Source: Trematomus loennbergii (Eukaryota; Chordata; Actinopteri; Perciformes; Nototheniidae). From it: DNA of 64,000 nucleotides. Made by a program: the position numbers and the translations under genes. The stretch is from NCBI GenBank assembly GCA_012861695.1, contig JAAOOA010000584.1, positions 124,001 through 188,000 on the forward strand, in the 5' to 3' direction. Shown here piece after piece: positions 24,426 through 36,915 of the stretch (positions are counted from its first letter, which is position 1; each line of letters begins with the position of its first letter). Below the pieces are notes generated by a model that was given only the letters and a program-made list of their open reading frames with translations, was not told where the DNA came from and searched no databases.

Positions 24426-24813
24426 TTAAAGGTGGGGTAGGTAATTTTGGAGAAACCAGCTCGAGTGCGCTAGAATTTGAAAATACACAGCCGGAAAAAA
24501 TCTGCCACTTCCTTACAGAGCCCCTCCTCCAACACACACGAACGCGCACATGACCAATGAGGGCACGAGATAAGTTTGTGCACAGATGGAAGGCTGACAG
24601 GCAGGTAGGCCATCCAGTCATTTCAGCCGGGCCGGCTAAAATGATTGGTGTGCTTTTTACAGTACCACGGCTTCCACAGATGATATTTTTTTATGGATTT
24701 TTTGTCAAAGCACTTAGATATTCATTGCTATCGGGATGTTAAGAGCATTCCATGGAATATAACAAAAAGTGTATCTCGAGCCGGTTTCTCAAACTTACCT
24801 ACCCCACCTTTAA
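24426..24813. mobile_element. TTAA-flanked MITE, family A, complete copy
   Basis: TTAA at both ends, with inverted ends AGGTGGGGTAGGTAA... and ...TTACCTACCCCACCT extending to GAGAAACC(A/G)GCTCGAG. A TTAA duplication fits piggyBac- or Kolobok-type elements. A truncated second copy is at 42639-42822. Confidence 0.9.
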
Positions 24814-25958
24814 AGATGAATGCAATTACATTTAAAAAAGTTTTAAACAGAACTGTTACAGATGCAGATGCTTGGTCCAAATTCCATAAAATATACCAAC
24901 CAGTAGCGCCACAAAATGTACAAAGCCTATTCTTCCACTATTTGTATTCCCACATTATTCACCAAGCCAGCCCATGCTTTAATATAGATATTATGGATAT
25001 TGTTATAATTCCTGCTGTCTTTTGTGAACTTCTAATTATTTGTAATTGTTCTGTTCCACAGATGCTGTAGTAAACCACCATCCAGGGACCAAGACATCAG
25101 ATATAAGAACATCCATTAACACAAGAATTTGTGAGTAAAGGCACGAAAAAAACAAGATTGACGATCAAATAGGGTACAAGACTGTTTTTTTGGCCCTGTT
25201 CCGGACCTTGTTTTAATGAGTGATCAGCTCATGTTTAAAGTTGTCACCAGGTGAAACAAAAAACAAGATTGTTAAATAGGATAACAGACTGCTCTTTTTG
25301 GCCCTGTATGAAATAACAATGCATCATTTATTAACTATACCTATACAAAATGTAATACATTTTCCCTTCATTATGTAATAACACCTCCTTTTGTAATAAT
25401 TTGCCCATTATGTAGTAAACAAGTTCAATGCAAATATGTAATACATGTCGCCACATTTTGAAATATATTATTACATATTGCTGTGGTTATTACAAAATGA
25501 GTTGCAAACAATAACATTACAACTGTTTATTTATTTATTCAACCATGAATCATCCTTACTCATAATTTAAAAATATTTCAGTAGAATATCTTTCATTGGC
25601 CAAAACTAGATCAAGTGTTACCATATTCATTAGCCAACATGTATATCAACATCAATTTTGGGATATATTTACAGTTTGGTTATGGTTACATAATGAATAT
25701 TACAGTTTTTTAAAAGGGCAACTCACGCATTTTGTAATAACCATTGCAAAATGTAATAATTTATTACAAAATGCAGGGAAATTTATTTTATATTGCGTTC
25801 AGGCTGTTACAGAATGCAGCAGATTATTACAAAATGTGGGTTTTATTACATAATTACATAAAATGTTCTTGAGTCATTACATAATGTGTTGTTTATAGGC
25901 CTTTTCTTTTATTCTTCCTTGTCCTTCTTTTAATGAGTATTTTGATAACTGTTACACA
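24814..25958. other. Non-coding AT-rich stretch
   Basis: Repeated phrases of the type TTACAAAATG(T/C)AATAA (25370-25870) and a twice-occurring AAACAAGATTG...GACTG...TTTTTGGCCCTGT block (25150-25200, 25258-25305). No gene supported. Confidence 0.5.
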
Positions 25959-25967
25959 TTGATAAAA

Positions 25968-26930
25968 AAAAAAATTAAGCTTCTCATTATTCAGACTCAG
26001 CTCTCAGCGCTTAAGCTTCTTTTAAATGTTGATAAAACCAAGGTAATGCTCTTTTCAAAAGCTAAAAAGACACCAGAGCCTGTTTTAGATATTGTAATTA
26101 CACAAGGAATAAAACTTGAAGTGGTTACCTGTTACAAATACCTTGGTATCTGGCTTGATGATTGTCTCACTTTTAAACTTCATGTCAATAACCTGCTTAA
26201 AAAACTGAGGGTTAGGCTAGGTTTCTTTTCCAGGAACAAGTCCTGTTTCTCACTTGAGGCCAGAAAAAGGCTAGTCACTGTGACCTTTTTACCTGTACTG
26301 GACTATGGTGATCTGATCTATATGAATGCACCTGCCAATTGCCTGGTCAAGTTAGATGCCGCCTATCACAGTGCACTGAGATTTGTGACAAACTGTAAAG
26401 TATTAACCCATCACTGTACCCTGTATGCAAGGGCAGGTTTGCCTTCACTAACTGTACGGAGGCTCAGTCACTGGTACATTTTTATATACAAAGCCATGTT
26501 AGGGAAACTTCCTTCCTACATCTGCTCCCTGATCTCACGGCGAATTGTAAGTGGCTACTGCCTGAGATCGAATGCTGTGATTTTATTAAATGTGCCAACT
26601 GCTAGGACTGTCTTAGGGAAGATAGCATTTAGATGCGCAGCTCCGCTAACTTGGAACAGTCTGAGCAATTTGGTTCCACTAAATGTTTTTAAAGCAAGGA
26701 TAGATGCTATCCAATCGGAAACTGTTGGAACCTGTAAATGTTACTAGCTATGTAAACTGTAGTCACTGTAAATATGCTGTATGATGTCCTTTTTTGTTTT
26801 TCTGTTATGTTTATATGTATTCATGTGGAACCTACTTGCAGCAGGTCACCCTTGAAAAAGAGATCAATGATCTCAATGGGATTCACCTGCATAAATAAAG
26901 GTTTGAAATGAAATGAAAGATTTTTTTTAT
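25968..26930 (+). pseudogene. LINE reverse transcriptase C-terminus plus 3' UTR
   Basis: One open frame of ~260 codons matches the C-terminal end of an L2/CR1-type retrotransposon polyprotein: LLNVDKTKVMLFSK, then YKYLGIWLDDCLTFKLHVNN, LPVLDYGDLIYMNA, LSHWYIFIYKAMLGKLPSY and CAAPLTWNSLSNL. The catalytic YxDD box lies upstream of the retained part. The 3' UTR follows (GATCAATGATCTCAATGGGA) and ends at ~26925 in GAAAT repeats. It is 5'-truncated, as expected for target-primed insertion, and sits inside the 20439-27731 insertion. The clade call is from wording, not a tree. Confidence 0.85.
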
Positions 26931-27731
26931 CAGAACATGCATTTCTCCTCATTGTGAACATATATTGCACTCATGTTCAGAATATATGGTACGTACATGG
27001 TCTTTTATAAATCTGAATATATAGTGCATACATGTCCCCATATAATTGTGAATATATAGCGCATACATGTCCCCATATAATTGTGAATATATAGTACATG
27101 TCCCCATATAATTGTGAATATATAGTACATGTCCCCATATAATATATCTGATATATCTACATACATGTCCCCATATAAATCTGAATATATAGTACATACA
27201 TGTCCCCATATATTTGTGAATATATATAGTACATGTCCCCATATAATTGTGAATATATTCTACATACATGTCCCCATATAAATCTGAATATATAGTACAT
27301 ACATGTCCCCATATATTTGTGATATATATAGTACATGTCCCCATATAAATGTTAATATATAGTAAATGTATGTTCACATATATACACAACCAATATATTA
27401 TATATTTACATATATTACTCAATATATGGAAAGCGGCAATTACTGATGTATTATCCCATATATTACAATATATTATCACAATATATTATTCAATATATCA
27501 ATATATTGTAATATATTAACACAATATATTATTCTATATATCTTCAATATATTTTCAATTATTTTGTAGATATGAATAAATATGTTTTTCATGTTGATTA
27601 TTAATCAGTATCACTTGGTGTAGCCAACAGCAAGATTTCCTTTATTAAATCTTTTCAATTAACCAGTAAATCAGAAAACAAAATAATGCAATATATTGAC
27701 AGTTAATATATGGGAGATATATTTTCTTTCG
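26931..27731. repeat. AT-rich tandem arrays, right end of the insertion
   Basis: 26960-27370 is a tandem array of ~30-60 bp units containing CATGTCCCCATATAA and GTGAATATATAG. 27400-27730 has degenerate ATATTACAATATATTATC units resembling the left end. A 176-codon minus-strand frame here is a by-product of the repeat. Confidence 0.85.
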
Positions 27732-28084
27732 TAAGGGCCCCAACCTCCTGATGTGGTAGACCCCATCACCCTGGACTACCCTACTGGCAGGGCTGTCAGA
27801 GATTCTATTGCATGTTATATTGCCAATAACAAAAGAACACACACAGAGAGAGAGAGAGACCTTGGGTGATTTATGTCGGAGTTTTTATTTTGTGAGGTAT
27901 TCCTGACGGAAAAAGAGAAAAAAAACATATTTCTTGGTTTACTTTTTCTTTAAAGACAAAAGGGATTTGTGTTTTAGGTATCCTAAAAGATGTAAAGGTC
28001 ACCTTATGCACCTTTCATTTGACTTGAAAAAAATGTACTGAATGTTACAAAATTACCTGTCTTTCTCTCTCCAATTTCTCCACC

Positions 28085-29161
28085 TCCAGCTTTGTTTTTT
28101 CCATCAACAGCTTCGGTGCTCTATGAGGAGGTCGTTCAATTGGATGCTTTGGACTAGGGTCCGTTTGTACAGGGCCCGCACAGTGTCTGCTTCAGCCTGA
28201 AACACATTAAACACATATATGTTGCTTTAACATTCAAGCATGGCTCACAGCAAGAAAGCTGACAATTTTAAACTTGACTATACTTTTACATTTTGTTTAA
28301 TTAATTACTTGTCGTGAGGGCCTAGATAAGGGCCTAGATGAGGACTAGATGAGGGCCCAGGCTGCGGGGGAGGAATCTGCACCTGCTGCGGGGGAGGAAG
28401 TTCCTTCTTCCTGCGAATTGAGCAAAGCAAATATATTTTCAATACACAGTAGTTTTTTGTCCCATGTGCAGACCACCACCATGTGCAAGTAATCAGAAAG
28501 AATCAATTAAAGCAATGTGTCCACACCATCTCTGCGCTCTCTGACAGTGTGTCATCCTCATCTAGGCCCCCTGAAAGAAGAAGAAATGTAATGGTCTATT
28601 TTATCCATATTCAGCTCAAGGTGACATACCAAAGGTTACGTTACCTCTGTATGAAGTATAGTTGTTGATTGGGGGGGGGGGCAGCAACACCACGTTCTTC
28701 CCATCATCTGCAGAACAATAAAATACATGTACTTACTCCCACAAACATAGATAATAATTGTGTTTTATAGCAACGCAGCTGTTTCAAGCTCCCTGAATCT
28801 TACCCTGTATATAAAGGTGGTGGGAGCTGCTGCAACCAGGGTCTGTAGAGAACCCCCCTTCCACCCCTACCATCAAGGGCCGACCCTCATTGTTGCTGAG
28901 GGCCAGCTCCTCGGCAGGGTGAACTCTGCTGGAGGAGGGCCCCCTCCTGTCTTCCTCTGGTCCTTTTTTTTCTTGTTGGCTGCAAGAATTGGGAAAAAAT
29001 GTGACTGCTTTCCTATACAGTTATGAAACACAGACGAATTGAAGCAATACAAAACGTGTATTTTCAAGATCTCAAAAGAGGGAAATTTACCAGATTGAAG
29101 GATGTTCTTATATTTTATTTTGGTCTGTTCCCAGGTCCTTTTGGAGCCGCCGAGATTACAT
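28085..29161 (-). pseudogene. Myb/SANT-like Harbinger accessory gene, 5'-truncated
   Basis: DNA-binding partner of Harbinger transposases. Minus-strand exons: 29161-29091, CNLGGSKRTWEQTKIKYKNI (end of the trihelix/Myb domain); 28980-28804, ANKKKKDQRKTGGGPPP then, after a one-base slip near 28920, EELALSNNEGRPL; short proline-rich exons near 28700, 28575 and 28415 (PPPQQVQIPPPQPGPSSS); and a last exon 28205-28085 with AEADTVRALYKRTLVQSIQL and, after another slip near 28110, a KTKLEVEKLERER coiled coil. The GT/AG edges are readable. The gene lacks its Myb start, cut off by the 29245-30620 repeat. It is convergent with the transposase, as usual for this superfamily. Confidence 0.75.
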
Positions 29162-29244
29162 CTGAAAAACTAAACGAAAAATGTCATGTACAGCTTGAAT
29201 TAAAATAAATGCTATAAATTAAAAGGATAAAAAAAAGTCACATA

Positions 29245-30620
29245 CTGTATGCAGAAGTATTATTTTAAGCAACACATTAAGTTGACGAAACACTCGAGTC
29301 AAATGTAATTAAAGTCAGATCCACTAGTGTCTTAGACGGGGCAGTGATATCATAAAACTGTTAATGTACGCATTCAAACGCTTTTTCTTTTACCAGCTGT
29401 ATTCACCTTGCAGGTGCAACTATGTGGCTTTTATCCTGGATAAAGTGTTTAAGTCATGGATGCTTAAAGTTTAACGTCTTCATATTTGTCTAATATTATA
29501 GTTGACTTTTCATTCAGGAAGTATGACGCTCTGCGCTGTCAGTACGCAGCTTGTCCATTATTCCGATTGGTCGATCGCTCCAAATACCACCCCTTTCATG
29601 TGAACGCGCACCTAACTAGATAGGGTATGGCTGGCTTGAGCGATCCACTTGATAACCTGCGTCGTAGGACCGCTTAGCGAGAGCGCGTTTGTTTTGGATT
29701 AGGCCAACCGGCTAACTCAAACATATCCAGGTTATGTTGAACCGGCTTCGTCGTGCAGGCCTCTGATGTGTGTAAATTACTGTTCATGGTCATTTGAAAA
29801 CAAATGCCGTTGTCGGACACACACAAACACACCGAACACACACACAGAGCTGAGCAGAGCACAAACACACACACACATCATGCGCCTTAGTGACCGACAT
29901 CTCCTTCATAAAACGAGTAATAGGGGGATTAATCGGGCAGTTCGATGTGTGTAGAGGTATGTGTGGTTAAAACGTAGCAGCCTGCGGTCGCTCTTGAGCT
30001 GTCCTAATGAAAGTAAACACAGGGAAGGCGTTGCGTAAAAGGCACAGTTCTTTGCGTGCTGGTGCTGCACTTCTCAGAGGCGGAGTTACACGTCCCTGCC
30101 TCCTGAGGCCTGTACTACGAAGCCGGTTCAACATAACCTGGATAGGTTTGAGTTAGCCGTTGGCCTAATCCAAAACATACGCGCTCTCGCTAAACAGTCC
30201 TACGACGCGGGTTATCAAGTGGATCGCTCAAGCCAGCCGTGTCCTATTAGGTGCGCGTTCACATAAAAGGGGCGGGGTTAGCAACATTTGACCAATCACA
30301 AACATGGACAAGCGTACTGACAGCGCAGCTTCATACTTCCTGAATGAAAAGTGAACTATAATATTAAACAAATAGGAAGACTTAAACTTTAAACATCCAT
30401 GACTTAAACACTTTATCCAGGATCAAAGCCACATAGCTGCACCTGCAAGGTGAATACAGCTGGTAAATGAAAAAGCGTTTGAATGCGTACATTAACAGGT
30501 TTATGATATCACTGCCCCGTCTAAGACACGAGTGGATCTGACTTTAATTACATTTGACTCGAGTGTTTCGTCAACTTAATGTGTTGCTTAAAATAATACT
30601 TCTGCATACAGTATGTGACA
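29245..30620. repeat. Large inverted repeat, ~515 bp arms, ~345 bp spacer
   Basis: 29245-29759 and 30106-30620 are inverted copies. Harbinger-like termini (AGGCCTGCACGACGAAGCCG / AGGCCTGTACTACGAAGCCG) face the spacer, not the outside, so these are two opposed element ends rather than one ordinary element. The spacer holds CA-rich sequence and nothing coding. Confidence 0.8.
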
Positions 30621-30800
30621 CTGTGAGTGTTGCACGCCAGATACGGCTCAAGAAGCTGACTCAAATAAGGAAATATATGATACATTATGATGTGATATGA
30701 TGTGATATGAATGATAATGGGACACATTGACGTCTGCACTCACAGTGTCGCGGACTGTACGTAATGTTACTTTGATCCGGTACTTGTGTTGTGGCAGATA
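30621..30800. pseudogene. Scrambled Harbinger transposase N-terminal fragments
   Basis: Minus strand 30700-30630 reads FPYLSQLLEPYLACNTHS, like YLCQLLEPHIANATHRS of the transposase at 19150-19210. Plus strand 30735-30765 reads ALTVSRTV, like ALTVPQTV. The two pieces are in opposite orientation. Confidence 0.5.
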
Positions 30801-31792
30801 TTTAATTAAGCTTTCTTAACGCTAATGTTATAATAGTCAGATTGCTCTGAAGATGGGAGGTGATATTCTGTTAATGTTCACGTTCACACAGTCTGTGATT
30901 ATTTAGCTGCTCAACATAAGTTACCATGGAGATCTAGCCCGCTAAAAGAGAACCAGCGTCGTAGGACCGGAAACCCCGAGTTATCCCTGAAGTTAGCCCG
31001 CTAAGCGAAAATCCTGCTTCGTAGTACAGGCCTCTGGTGCTGTAGCGATTTCATCAAGTGAATGAGAGTCCGAGTTCGAAATATATTTACAATAATGTAT
31101 ACACTGCCATTTCCCAACATAAACATTACAGTCTGCAATGAAACGGTTGTGTGCTCCACTTCCTACTTGGCGCTCCGGTAACTTTCTCGTGCGAACGATA
31201 CAGTATCTTTTTTTTTTTGTATTGCCCTTTAGGGTGTTACCTTATTTACTAACGGTATCTCGGCACCGAAACCGTAGTTTCGAATACACACCGGTGGTTT
31301 CTGACTTGGCTCGTTGTCAGCCGGTAACCAGCTGCCCAGACATTTCGAGGGGAAAAACGGATGGAAACGGGGCGTTCGGGTGCCGTGGGAAGAACCTCCG
31401 TTTAATCACGTTCTTCACAGTAACATTGACAATGTATTGCATACAGACTATACACTTTTCCTTTTCTGACCACTTTCTCTATTCTTTCGTCTCTCTCTTC
31501 ATACCTCCGCACTTCGCCTTGGCCATCACATTTTACACACACAGACTCAAAACCCACAACCCCTTGCGGCTGCTACTCTTAAAGTGACAGGCCAAGCCTG
31601 TAATAAGGGGCTCCGTACAATACAACAGCAAATGCTGTCTCAAGCCAAGTCAAGTCTCAAGTCATGAACACCAAGTCAAAGTCAAGTCAAGTCAAGTATT
31701 TTATCAATGTTAGTCAAGCAAGTTCAAGTCCAAAAATATGCGACTCGAGTCTGACTCGAGTCAAGTCATGGGACTCAAGTCCCCCACCTCTG

Positions 31793-33144
31793 TAATTAAG
31801 TGACAGCAACATATAAATAATCAATGTCATGCAAACATATTAATATTTGCTTGATTCCAGTGTTGAATTTAGCACAATTATATACAAACGTTAAGGGATT
31901 TTAAGATTCTGAAGTATTATCCTAAATACTCATGAACTTAGATTATTATTTATAGTTTTGCTGAATAGTTTCATGTCCGCTTACCTTAGAAACGTAAAAT
32001 GCAACGGCAGACGAAATAAAGTTTAAAGTAGAATAAATACAGTTTAAACTGCTTTGAGCACTTTAATTAAAACTGTATTCAAAACAGCCACTGGAAGTAT
32101 CAACATTAGAAACTCAAAGAAAGCCAACATTCTTCTTTATACTCATTACATTTATCAAACAGCTATAGTCACTTTACAGATTCAGATTATTATTATTATT
32201 AGACATATTGACATATAAATATGTAAGATATCCAGCAGGACAGAAAAAAAGCTCTTAGCATGAACACTGCACTTGATGGTGTTTCAGGAGGAAAAGTGCT
32301 TCAGTTGAACTCTCAAATTAGCTTCACATGTTCTCAATCAGCCTCAAAGGATACCCTAAATGAAGACAAGAAGACAATACTTTGTTCATTCAGTTTAATA
32401 ATCAATAATAGTTGCACTGTATGCACATAAAATTTCACTCGCACTGATACCTGCAAAAGTATATATATTTAATCTCGATCACATATCTGTATATTTGCAC
32501 ATCCACCTGATCAGAGTTTAACTCATACATGTTTTGTTAATTAACCTTGTGTATATTCTCATGTGTACTCTGTGTTTCTCTAATCTGTTGCTGCTTTAAA
32601 ACCTGAATGTCCCGACGGGGATCAATATAAGTCCATGTTATCTTATCTTATTCATCCTGTCAAGTTTGTTCACACATCCCATAAGTAGTCTATAAAAATG
32701 CAATAATGAAATCCACACAATCACTTTGTTTGAGCAGAACCCCAGTAAGTTAAAGAAAATAATGAATCATCTCCTTATTGATTATGATCAGGATAATTAC
32801 AGCTGTATAATATCTCACAATAACAACACATACATGTGATTATAGATTTCTTTAAAAATGCAAAGAAAAAACGAAGTATCCAGGATAAAGAAGATGGGAT
32901 GCTTTCTTCTTAAAGAGGCCCTATAATGATCATTTTCAGGTTCATATTTGTGTTTTGCTCCTCTATTGTGACATGTTTACATGCTTTAATGTTCAACAAT
33001 GTCATTATGTTACATAAGTAAACAAAGCAGTCCAATCGAGGCGTTTCAATTAAATAAAAAATGTTGAAACTCGACGTATCCATGGTTAGCAGAAGTGTAG
33101 AATGCCAACATTTGACATGCCGACTGGACTTAACTGACTTCTGC
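31793..33144. other. Intergenic stretch with a LINE 3' tail
   Basis: AT-rich. 32580-32650 carries GTCCCGACGGGGATCAATAT followed by a TCTTATCTTA tail, typical of a truncated fish LINE 3' end. Nothing else is recognised down to the TRIM stop codon. Confidence 0.5.
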
Positions 33145-34754
33145 CTACTTGAGGTTGCAGAACTCAGCAGTGGCTTCAGGAAATAAAAAATTAAGCCGAA
33201 GTCCAGCATAGAGCGGCTGAGTGAAAGTGGTCTGGACTCTGTGGAGGAGAGTCCCTGTTTCAGAGACGCTGTAGAAGGACAGAATACCTGCATCATGATC
33301 CAGATACACTCCAACTTTGGAGGACTGAGGACCTGAGACGGGAGTGTTGATGTTGTTGAACAGAAATGTATAATTGTTTTTGTTAAACTGTAAGGCCCAA
33401 GATTTATCATTGTGTCCAAACATACATTCATCCAAACTTCCTGTTCTGCTGATGTTCTTGTATGCAACTGCTACACAAACTCCCCACCCTCTCCACTCCA
33501 CTTCCCAGTAACACGTCCAGTCAGACTTTCTTTACTCAGGACCTGAGGCCATGACTCAGTGAATCTGTCTGGTGACTTGAATATGACTGATGTAGACTCG
33601 TGAATGTTGCTTTTCTGCCCTCCTCAGTTAATACCAGCTGTGTGTATGCAGTGTTTGGATCCAGAGTGATGTCACATGAATATTTTAAGAATTCAGCTCT
33701 GGTCATTGGCTGTGGTGGAGGCAGTACAACTTCCACTTCACTCACCATCAGTGAGACACAGCCGCTGTCACGTCCTCAAAGTAGCGCAGAGGACGGACTT
33801 TGATGCTGGATGAGTGTTTGGAAACACTGAGAGGTAACAGAGAGGGGTAGTTGAGCAGAAACTGGTGTGATCCTCTGTGTGAGAGAGCTTCTTCAGCTCA
33901 GCGTCTCTCCTCTTCAGCTCCCTGATCTCCTGCTCCAGATTCTCCTGAAGCTCTTTGACTCGACTCACTTCAGTTTCCTGCTTGGATCTGACCTGCTGCT
34001 TCACATCAGAGCTTCCTTTCTCAATGAGACGGATCAGCTCAGTGAACGTCTTCTCACTGTCATCCACTGCTTTATCAGCAGAGCCATTGATGGCCTCCGC
34101 CTCCTGCTGAAGCAGATTCACCTCCTTCTCTCTGTCCTGGATTCCTGCAGGATGTTTTTTCGACTCCCCTTCATCTGTCTCTGCCTCTCAGTCCTTTCTG
34201 CTGCAGCTGACACCGTGTCGTGACCTTTATGTTCACCCTGAGTGCAGAGATAACAGATACACTGTTGATCATGCGGCAGAACATCTTCTTCACCTCATCG
34301 TGGCGAGAGCACATGTTCTCCTGGAGCTTCTTGGAGGGCTCCATCAGCTGGTGTTTCTTAAAGGCAGGTGATCCATAATGAGGCTGGAGGTGTTTTACAG
34401 TATGAGGCCACACACTGCAGACAGGACTTCAAGGCTTTCCGTTTTCTCCCAGTACAGACATCACATCCCACATCTTCAGCTCCAGTATAGCAGAGATCAG
34501 CAGAACCAGTCTCCTTCAGCTCCTCCACTAAGTCTGCTAGCATGGTATTTTCCACCAGGACAGGCCTCGGTGTGAAGCTCTTTCTACACACAGGGCAGCT
34601 ATAGATTTGATTCATCCTCTCCATCCCAGTGGCGTTTAATACAGTTCATGCAGTAGTTGTGTCCACAGGGAATAGTCACCGGTTCCTTCAGTAGATCCGG
34701 ACAGATCAAGCATCTGAATTTATTTTGGTCAGGCCGATTTTCTTGCTGCGCCAT
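33145..34754 (-). pseudogene. finTRIM/TRIM16-like gene, multiply frameshifted
   Basis: TRIM proteins are RING E3 ligases, with many copies in fish innate immunity. On the minus strand the ATG at 34754-34752 starts [20 protein letters not shown], then [17 protein letters not shown] (RING C3HC4 first half). After a slip near 34620 the RING continues as [12 protein letters not shown]-box follows ([18 protein letters not shown]), then a coiled coil (SKQETEVSRVKELQENLEQE), a PRY part (RAEFLKYSCDITLDPNTAYT) and an intact SPRY end (KVGVYLDHDAGILSFYSVSE) stopping at 33147-33145. Frame slips are visible near 34620, 34375, 34265, 34145, 33860 and 33560, with probable others near 33735 and 33510. It is intronless and full-length otherwise. 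Either a decayed gene or a locus with assembly indels. Confidence 0.88.
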
Positions 34755-34764
34755 TTCACCTCTC

Positions 34765-35045
34765 AGTGTAAGCAAATGTAAAATAGTTTCAATTTCCTGA
34801 ACAGAAACAAGCTCTGCTCCACCTGCTCTTGTTTACATGCAGCAGTGAATGAGGAATCAGCTGTTTGCACACCTGCAGAGGTGAAGGGGAGGGACCTAGG
34901 ATACCTTGATAGCTTGGTGCTTGCTGTGTTTTAGAACAGGAAGAAGAGGGAACAGGTTTTACTCAAGCGGAAACTCTGGGGCAAAGCCATGAAGCCTATA
35001 AGGAAGTGCAGTTCATCTAGTGGCGGGCAGTAGTAGGAGGCTGCA
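34765..35045 (-). promoter_or_regulatory. 5' flank of the TRIM gene, duplicated at 17.6-17.9 kb
   Basis: Directly upstream of the TRIM start on the minus strand. Two-copy conservation with 17591-17940 shows it was duplicated together with, or independently of, the gene. No TATA box is evident. Confidence 0.5.
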
Positions 35046-35204
35046 GAAGGGAGCAATTTATAACCCCCATGTTAAAATACCTAACTTTACAGCCTGTTGA
35101 AATAAACCTGTTTCCATTGTGGTTCAAAAAACCATATTCTCTTTACAGTTAGTTTGCCCCTTCATGACAACTGTGAGGCGGGTGAATTTGTTCACAACTA
35201 ATTT

Positions 35205-35790
35205 GTTTAAGGCAAGGCAAGGCAAGTTTATTTATATAGCACCTTTCAACACAAGGCAATTCAAAGTGCTTTACAAAAACGAAAGACATTAAGAAAATGG
35301 CATTTAAAAACAATCATTAAAAAGCAAAGATAATAAAATAAACATTAAAAGAAAAATACATTAATAAAAGTTACAGTGCAGTTTAAGATATCAATATATC
35401 AATTAAAAGCATCGGCAAAAAGAAAAGTCTTCAGCCTGGATTTAAAAGTAGTGAGAGTTGCAGCGGACCTGCAGGTTTCTGGGAGTTTGTTCCAGATATT
35501 TGGAGCATAATAACTTACATGTAACTTCTCCATGTTAAGTTCTGACTCTGAGGACAGAAAGCTGACCAGTCCCTGATGACCTGAGAGTTCTGGATGGTTC
35601 ATAATTTAGCAGTAGGTCAGAAATGTATTTTGGGCCTATACCATTCAAAGCTTTATAAACCAGCAGCAGTATTTTTGAAATCAATTCTTTGACACACAGG
35701 AAGCCAGTGTAAAGACTTCAGAACAGGAGTGATGTGATCCACTTTCTTAGTGTTAGTGAGGACTCGAGCAGTTATATTATTATAAGTTAT
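35205..35790 (-). repeat. LINE-derived interspersed repeat with RT C-terminal remnant
   Basis: Starts with GGCAAGGCAAGGCAAGTTTA and ATTCAAAGTGCTTTACAAAA, a very common fish repeat tail. The minus strand near 35510-35400 reads APNIWNKLPETCRSAATLTT, the usual end of L2/CR1-type reverse transcriptase proteins. Truncated. Confidence 0.65.
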
Positions 35791-35798
35791 ATTAAGCC

Positions 35799-36915
35799 TT
35801 AACCTGTTTAGCCCTGAGCCTGTTTTTCAGGTCTCAGGCTCGAAAATGACATTCCCAGAACAAATGACCATATCTTCCCTTCTAAAAGGGTTAAATTAAT
35901 AATCTTTTTTCTCAAAGTAATGATAAACCTGTGAGTTGGATGTCGAAGAGTCAGAATCAATATAGATGTTTTTTATTTTAAAGAAAATTCAGATTGAACA
36001 TAGTAAAAGACTGTAAATGATAGTGTCCGTCCAAATATTCTTTTTTACTTATAGTGAAAACTTGGATGATGTACAACATTGATGCAAAACAAGTGACATT
36101 TGACCTTTTAGAGAGATTTAGCAAAAAAAACTCCACCTCTGGGGTGATTTGGGTAGAAATGGGGGTTTTACCATTTCTCTGGAACCCATTCGTCGATTTT
36201 GGTGATTGACATCTCTTTCTGACCGATAGAGCCAATAGAATCGAAGGGGAATTTCCCCACACACAATCATGGTAAAAAAAAAAAGTGGGGGCTTCGCGCA
36301 TGCAGTTTTGCATCAGAGCGAACCTATCTCTAGCTCTGACATCTGGAAACGGAAAAGCAGGTTTATTGCTTATGGATTATCAGAAATCATTTCAAAGGGA
36401 CACAGACACATTGGATTAACCTATGGATTAACTTCAGGAGCGTTTTTATCGTTTTAATGCCATTGAAAACCACTTTTGACCAGACTACGACACAGGTAAA
36501 CCATGTTAGCGTTTTTAGCTACCTAGCGCCACATGTTTGATGTCTGTTTTTGTTTATAAAGTCGCAAGTTGTATCATGGAGTGATAATGTATGTACCCAT
36601 CGATTCTGTGTCATCTCACGATGTGAATCGATGTGTTGGATGTGCAGAAAATATAAATAATAAGGTTTTGTGAGTGATTTTCGGTGCAGTAATCTGTTAG
36701 CATTTTTCGCTCGTTGCTAATTCAGAGGCTCAGCGTTAGCATTGTGGGGGTTTTTTGAAAAAAAAAATGTAAATGATCAGTTAGATGAGTTTCTTCCCGT
36801 TAGATGGATATAAAACATTCATAGTTTATTAAATGAACATGCCCTCAGACACTGTTTCCTGCAAGATGTTGCGGGAAGGCCCCGGTACCGGGGTCTCTCG
36901 GGCTTCACAGGTTAA
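35799..36915. mobile_element. TTAA-flanked element, family B copy 1 (complete)
   Basis: TTAA at both ends (35799-35802, 36912-36915), with inverted ends CCTGTTTAGCCC and GGGCTTCACAGG. 1.1 kb, with no intact protein. Homologous along its length to 50240-51325 and 61272-62400. Likely a non-autonomous piggyBac/Kolobok-type element. Confidence 0.88.

Noticed and set aside
26960..27370. Regularly spaced repeats resembling a CRISPR array
   Set aside because: Irregular AT-rich minisatellite in a vertebrate genome; no cas genes or unique spacers.
26949..27479. 176-codon minus-strand frame
   Set aside because: Open only because of the periodic CATGTCCCCATATAA array; no conserved domain.
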